From: Nitrococcus sp.
GTDB lineage: Bacteria > Pseudomonadota > Gammaproteobacteria > Nitrococcales > Nitrococcaceae
Assembly (NCBI GenBank): GCA_030452365.1
Contig: JAKDMK010000063.1
Span: 1 to 9,149 of the forward strand
Reading direction: 5' to 3'
Length of the DNA: 9,149 nucleotides
Position 1 is the first letter of the stretch. Each line of letters starts with the position of its first letter. This document shows positions 6,826 through 9,149 of the stretch, piece after piece. The position numbers were made by a program, and so were the translations under genes. The notes under the pieces are model-generated. The model saw only the letters and a list, made by a program, of their open reading frames with translations, searched no databases and was not told where the DNA came from.

Positions 6826-7452
6826 CTAGAAGCCCACGGTGAATCCGGCCTGGAATATATTCTCACGTGGATCGAGCTTCACGCTCGACCCCGCGCCTTC
6901 CCATTTTTCCGACTGATAGAAGGCGTGCGTGTACTCGAGGCGAAAGGCGACTGCATCCGAGAGCGCCCACATTCCGCCGACCCCCGCCCGTATGCCGTTA
7001 AACCACTCGTTATCAGACTCACCGCCACTACTTACCGTAGCCTTCATCCTTTGCACGCCGACGCGGCCATAGAGCAAAGCCCCAGAAACCACACGGTGGC
7101 CGAAGAGCACGGAAGCACCATATGTCTCCTTGCTCTCCAAGTTCAGTTTGTCGCCGTTCGCGCGTACATTGCCCTCGGCGAAACTCATTGCGCCGTTCAC
7201 CTCCAAGGCGCCGTAGATATCGTTGCCCCAGGCGCCCCAGCCTAGGATAGCGCCGGCGCGCGCGCCCGTGAGCGCGAGTGAATCGACTTTTACAGTAGTG
7301 CCACCCAATGCGGTAGACACGTCAAGAGCCGTGCTCTGGTATCCGCCAACGATGCCCACATACGGCCCGCCTGGCATCGAAGCCGCTTGCGCACTCGCTG
7401 CGAATGCCGCTACGGCGCCGACCACGATAGATGCTTTCCTTACTCCCTTCAT
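6826..7452 (-). CDS. Small outer-membrane beta-barrel protein (Opa/OmpW-like)
   Basis: This 208-residue protein has a classical Sec signal peptide: MKGVRK, then a hydrophobic Ala/Val core, with likely cleavage after AQA (residue 23). The mature part alternates hydrophobic and polar residues in short glycine- and aromatic-rich strands, for example GPYVGIVGGYQ, NDIYGALEVNGA, ALLYGRVGVQRM, VAFRLEYTHAFYQ and the terminal NIFQAGFTVGF. The last residue is Phe, as the outer-membrane insertion machinery (BAM) expects. This fits the outer-membrane beta-barrel family of about eight strands (PF13505-type, Opa/OmpA-like). Such proteins can be pores, adhesins or structural proteins, and nothing here picks one. 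AAGGAG (7459-7464) lies 6 bases upstream of the ATG and fixes the start. It is probably a single-gene transcript. Confidence 0.82.
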   Translation of the reverse strand: MKGVRKASIVVGAVAAFAASAQAASMPGGPYVGIVGGYQSTALDVSTALGGTTVKVDSLALTGARAGAILGWGAWGNDIYGALEVNGAMSFAEGNVRANGDKLNLESKETYGASVLFGHRVVSGALLYGRVGVQRMKATVSSGGESDNEWFNGIRAGVGGMWALSDAVAFRLEYTHAFYQSEKWEGAGSSVKLDPRENIFQAGFTVGF

Positions 7453-7978
7453 TCCTATCTCCTTACCGATGCAGTGACTTCTTATTTGCGTCTATTGGCA
7501 GCCACTTTAAGGAAGCCGACAGCTGCCGCGCATGAGGAAACCGTAATCCAGCCGCAGTAGTTTGGATACGGTGATCCGCCGCTTGTCCCAGGCTATGAGT
7601 AGCGTGGGCATGGTCACGTCGCATGAGGCATTGTTCAATGCTGAGCTCCAGCCCTGAGCCGCAGGCGCAATCGTCCCAGTAGTCCAAGTCGAATTCAAAG
7701 CCTGGTACCAGCTCCTGGCTTGTGTCTTCTGCCGATCAATTGCAGCAGGCGAACGCCTCTACTTGTTATCACGTTGAAACCCATGACAATGGGACTGGGT
7801 TCAAATTTCTTCGTATTCCCGGCCAATAGACGGCGAAGATGATGCGCGCGGATTGTGCGTAGCAGTTCGTCAACTTGGGCTATTCAAGCTCCCTACCCCC
7901 GGATCTGTGTCCGGAGGCAGGGAGCCGGGATGATAAATACCTGCCGTTTGCAATAGCAGAGCCCGTCGTTGGGACGCT
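7453..7978. other. Gene-free stretch of about 525 bp between the OMP and CsbD genes
   Basis: Short open frames on the minus strand around 7463-7698 have no ribosome site, no recognisable domain and shadow-like composition, so I do not call them. The outer-membrane protein promoter should lie near 7465-7600, but no good -35/-10 pair is visible. The segment 7690-7860 is less GC-rich than the genes around it. It has small stems at 7747-7758 (AGGC-gaac-GCCT) and 7780-7793 (CCCAT-gaca-ATGGG). The one strong structure, at 7888-7925, is listed separately. Confidence 0.55.
7888..7925 (-). terminator. Strong 16-bp hairpin downstream of the CsbD gene
   Basis: GCTCCCT (7888-7894) pairs with AGGGAGC (7919-7925), and the inner CCGGA (7899-7903) pairs with TCCGG (7910-7914). 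Counting the bases between, 14 of 16 positions pair around a 6-base loop. It starts 53 bases past the CsbD-family stop codon. On the minus strand it is followed by TTGAATAG, not a T-run. It could stop transcription or protect the 3' end of the CsbD mRNA. It could also be a dispersed intergenic repeat. Confidence 0.5.
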
Positions 7979-8254
7979 TTATCCTCTGCCACCTTCAGGG
8001 GTGTTTTCCCCCGTTGACTGCTCGTAGTAGGGGTGCTCCTGCTTGAAATGGGGTTCCTCAAATCGGCTCTCAAATACCTTCACTTGCTCATCGGCGTCGT
8101 CCTTGGGGATTGCGTACTTGCGATGAATCATCTCGATCAGCCGATTCCGGTCGCCTTTGACCTCGTGTAGCTCATCTTCGGTCAGCTTGTCCCAATATAT
8201 CCGTACTTGGCCTACATTCTGATTCCAATCAGCTTTAACATTATCCCAGCTCAT
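7979..8254 (-). CDS. CsbD family general stress-response protein
   Basis: This 91-residue hydrophilic cytoplasmic protein begins MSWDNVKADWNQNVGQV and continues YWDKLTEDELHEVKGDRNRL and KYAIPKDDADEQVKVF. These fit the CsbD pattern of W-x-Q-x-x-G-x-x-K/R followed by W-x-K-L-T-D/E-D-(E/D)-L, and a helix ending in a YGI-type turn. CsbD proteins are induced by general stress in many bacteria, but their biochemical role is not known. The conserved domain fills about residues 1-65, and the last 25 residues are a polar tail that varies in the family. I chose the ATG at 8254 because GGGAG (8261-8265) lies 6 bases upstream and the family domain starts there. A longer in-frame start exists at 8323, but its extra 23 residues show no homology and overlap the leader hairpin. 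Confidence 0.85.
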   Translation of the reverse strand: MSWDNVKADWNQNVGQVRIYWDKLTEDELHEVKGDRNRLIEMIHRKYAIPKDDADEQVKVFESRFEEPHFKQEHPYYEQSTGENTPEGGRG

Positions 8255-8293
8255 ACCGATCTCCCACTTTGCGAACGTGATTCGCCGCCCTTT

Positions 8294-8315
8294 GCTGCCC
8301 CACTTAGGGGGCAGC
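8294..8315. repeat. GC-rich hairpin in the CsbD gene leader
   Basis: GCTGCCCC (8294-8301) and GGGGCAGC (8308-8315) form a perfect 8-bp stem with a 6-base loop. It lies about 30 bases upstream of the CsbD ribosome-binding site and would be in the 5' untranslated RNA. A second, shorter inverted repeat, CACCA-tcatg-TGGTG, follows at 8325-8339. The position suggests an effect on mRNA stability or translation. Confidence 0.5.
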
Positions 8316-8362
8316 GTTTGCATCCACCATCATGTGGTGCCTGCTTAACGTGCTAAGGTATT

Positions 8363-8368
8363 TGTATA
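8363..8368 (-). promoter_or_regulatory. Possible -10 element for the CsbD gene
   Basis: On the minus strand TATACA (8368 to 8363) matches a sigma70/sigmaS -10 box at 4 of 6 positions. It sits in the locally AT-rich segment TCTTATACAAATACC. No good -35 is found 16-18 bases upstream, which would fit a stress-sigma promoter. It would give a leader of about 100 bases that includes the hairpin at 8294-8315. The call rests on position and a short motif. Confidence 0.22.
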
Positions 8369-8450
8369 AGACAACCGAACTGCCCTGAGGTTTCCTGGGG
8401 CGCGACGAATATGGTGCGTGCGGATGGCTGCGGCGCTCCTGTACGATGGC

Positions 8451-8912
8451 TCAAAGGTTACCGCCGTCCCGAGGATGCTCCACACCCCCGCCAAACCGGG
8501 CCCATGGCACCTCCTCAGTCGGAACCGGTCGCGCGTACAAAAACCCTTGCAGCTCGTCGCAGCCCATGGCACACAATATCTCTGCCTGATCATGGGCTTC
8601 CACTCCCTCCGCGGTGACCGCCAGCCCCATCCCGTGCGCGATCTCCACGATGCCGCGCACCAGCTGTCGCGTGCGCTCGACGTGCAACTGGCTTACGAAG
8701 CTGCCATCGATCTTGAGTCGGTGCACCGGCAGGCGGTTGAGGTAGCTCAAAGAGGAATAGCCGATGCCGAAGTCATCGAGCGCCAGACGCACCCCTAGAT
8801 TACATAGCGCCCACAGCTGCGGCAGCACCCCATCGAGGTCGATCAACAGTGCGCTTTCCGTCCCAATGGCCCGTTTCTGAGGATCAGGCGGGTTTCCATT
8901 TGGTGCGTCCAC
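8451..8912 (-). pseudogene. EAL-domain cyclic-di-GMP phosphodiesterase, C-terminal remnant
   Basis: The fragment encodes the second half of an EAL domain, which normally hydrolyses cyclic-di-GMP to pGpG. Recognisable in order are TESALL (18-23), the metal-binding DDFG (46-49), GYSSLSYLNRLPVHRLKID (51-69), AEGVE (101-105) and QGFLYARPVP (122-131). The EAL signature strand, the asparagine of the substrate site and the catalytic glutamate before TES are missing; AIG stands where the family has E-I/L. Two usually conserved positions have also changed: DDFGT is DDFGI and KIDR is KIDG. EAL similarity stops near 8862. The 17 residues before it, from a GTG at 8912, are unrelated and Pro/Asn-rich. No sensor or GGDEF domain is present. 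An inactive remnant is the simplest reading. A free-standing regulatory fragment is possible but unsupported. Confidence 0.8.
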
Positions 8913-9148
8913 GCGGTAAAGCGCTGGGCGTCTTCAGGGTTGCGGTCGGAAGGACGTCGCATTGGGCGAGTATTACGAACGTAGGTGATTCCTCCGAATC
9001 CGGCGGTGCACCGCGTTCTGCGCTTGTGCCGACGCAGCAGGGGTTGACCGTAGTTACACTGCGCGGTGTCGGTGCAGTGCGACGGGGATGCGCTTGCGTC
9101 CCCAGTCGCCGGGGGCTGGCTCGAAGACGCCGGGCAAGCGGGTTGCGC
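8843..9148 (-). other. Open frame running off the right edge, of doubtful coding status
   Basis: One minus-strand frame stays open for 102 codons from the window edge and stops inside the EAL remnant at 8843-8845. It includes CNYGQPLLRRHKRRTRC and a stretch reading RPSDRNPEDAQRFTAWTHQ. The second piece looks more protein-like than the surrounding frames, but I recognise no family. It could be the 3' end of a gene cut by the event that brought in or truncated the EAL fragment. GC-rich DNA often has such open frames, so this is a weak call. Confidence 0.18.
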
Positions 9149-9149
9149 A

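Noticed and set aside
6790..7245. A 151-codon plus-strand frame with an upstream GGAG
   Set aside because: It is antisense to the outer-membrane protein, whose signal peptide, strand pattern and ribosome site are convincing. The GGAG is incidental.
7463..7698. Two overlapping minus-strand frames of 63-74 codons
   Set aside because: There is no ribosome site, domain or coding-like composition, and they lie where the outer-membrane protein promoter should be.
7775..7812. GGTTCAAAT, a tRNA T-loop-like sequence
   Set aside because: The flanking bases do not form the 5-bp T-stem, and no acceptor, D or anticodon arm is found around it.
1..9149. A new defence, secretion or mobile system
   Set aside because: No nuclease, helicase, toxin, reverse transcriptase, integrase, transposase or spacer array is present. 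The genes belong to well-known families and the rest are remnants or short repeats.

Overview
The window looks like ordinary chromosome from a GC-rich proteobacterium, most likely gamma- or betaproteobacterial. The evidence is an RND efflux operon remnant, a PIG3-type quinone oxidoreductase, a DinB polymerase, an Opa/OmpW-like outer-membrane barrel with a signal peptide, a CsbD-family stress protein and an EAL-domain fragment. I cannot name the species. I find no rRNA, tRNA, CRISPR array, transposase, integrase or defence gene, and no multi-gene system that is clearly new.

Left part (1-2243, + strand): an AT-rich leader with a possible promoter precedes a PIG-L/LmbE-type zinc deacetylase and an NAD-dependent sugar epimerase/dehydratase. 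The pair looks like part of a surface-glycan gene set that continues left of the window. The 223-base spacer between them is unusual. It holds a 26-bp near-perfect palindrome, a degenerate 18-bp tandem repeat running into the epimerase start, and a doubtful 43-codon ORF.

Middle left (2310-4348, - strand): a wrecked RND efflux operon. The periplasmic adaptor has lost its C-terminal end and is joined to the last third of the RND pump. The missing piece is about 2.2 kb, estimated from usual family lengths, and the break lies next to a 12-bp GC palindrome. The pump remnant also carries an in-frame amber stop where a glutamine codon is expected. Both genes should be non-functional.

Middle right (4390-7452): a quinone oxidoreductase gene (+) runs away from the adaptor remnant and converges on dinB (-), the translesion polymerase IV gene, with 2 bp between their stop codons. 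A 340-bp gene-free stretch follows. It has several inverted repeats, including a pair of mutually exclusive hairpins that resemble dispersed intergenic repeats, and a long hairpin that may end the transcript of the next gene. That gene (-) encodes a small outer-membrane beta-barrel.

Right part (7453-9149): about 525 bp without a gene contains a strong hairpin just downstream of a CsbD-family gene (-). The CsbD leader has its own GC-rich hairpin and a possible promoter. The window ends in the C-terminal part of an EAL cyclic-di-GMP phosphodiesterase (-) that has lost its catalytic N-terminal half and is joined to unrelated sequence. Remnants at 2310-4348 and 8451-8912 show that this chromosomal stretch is losing genes.
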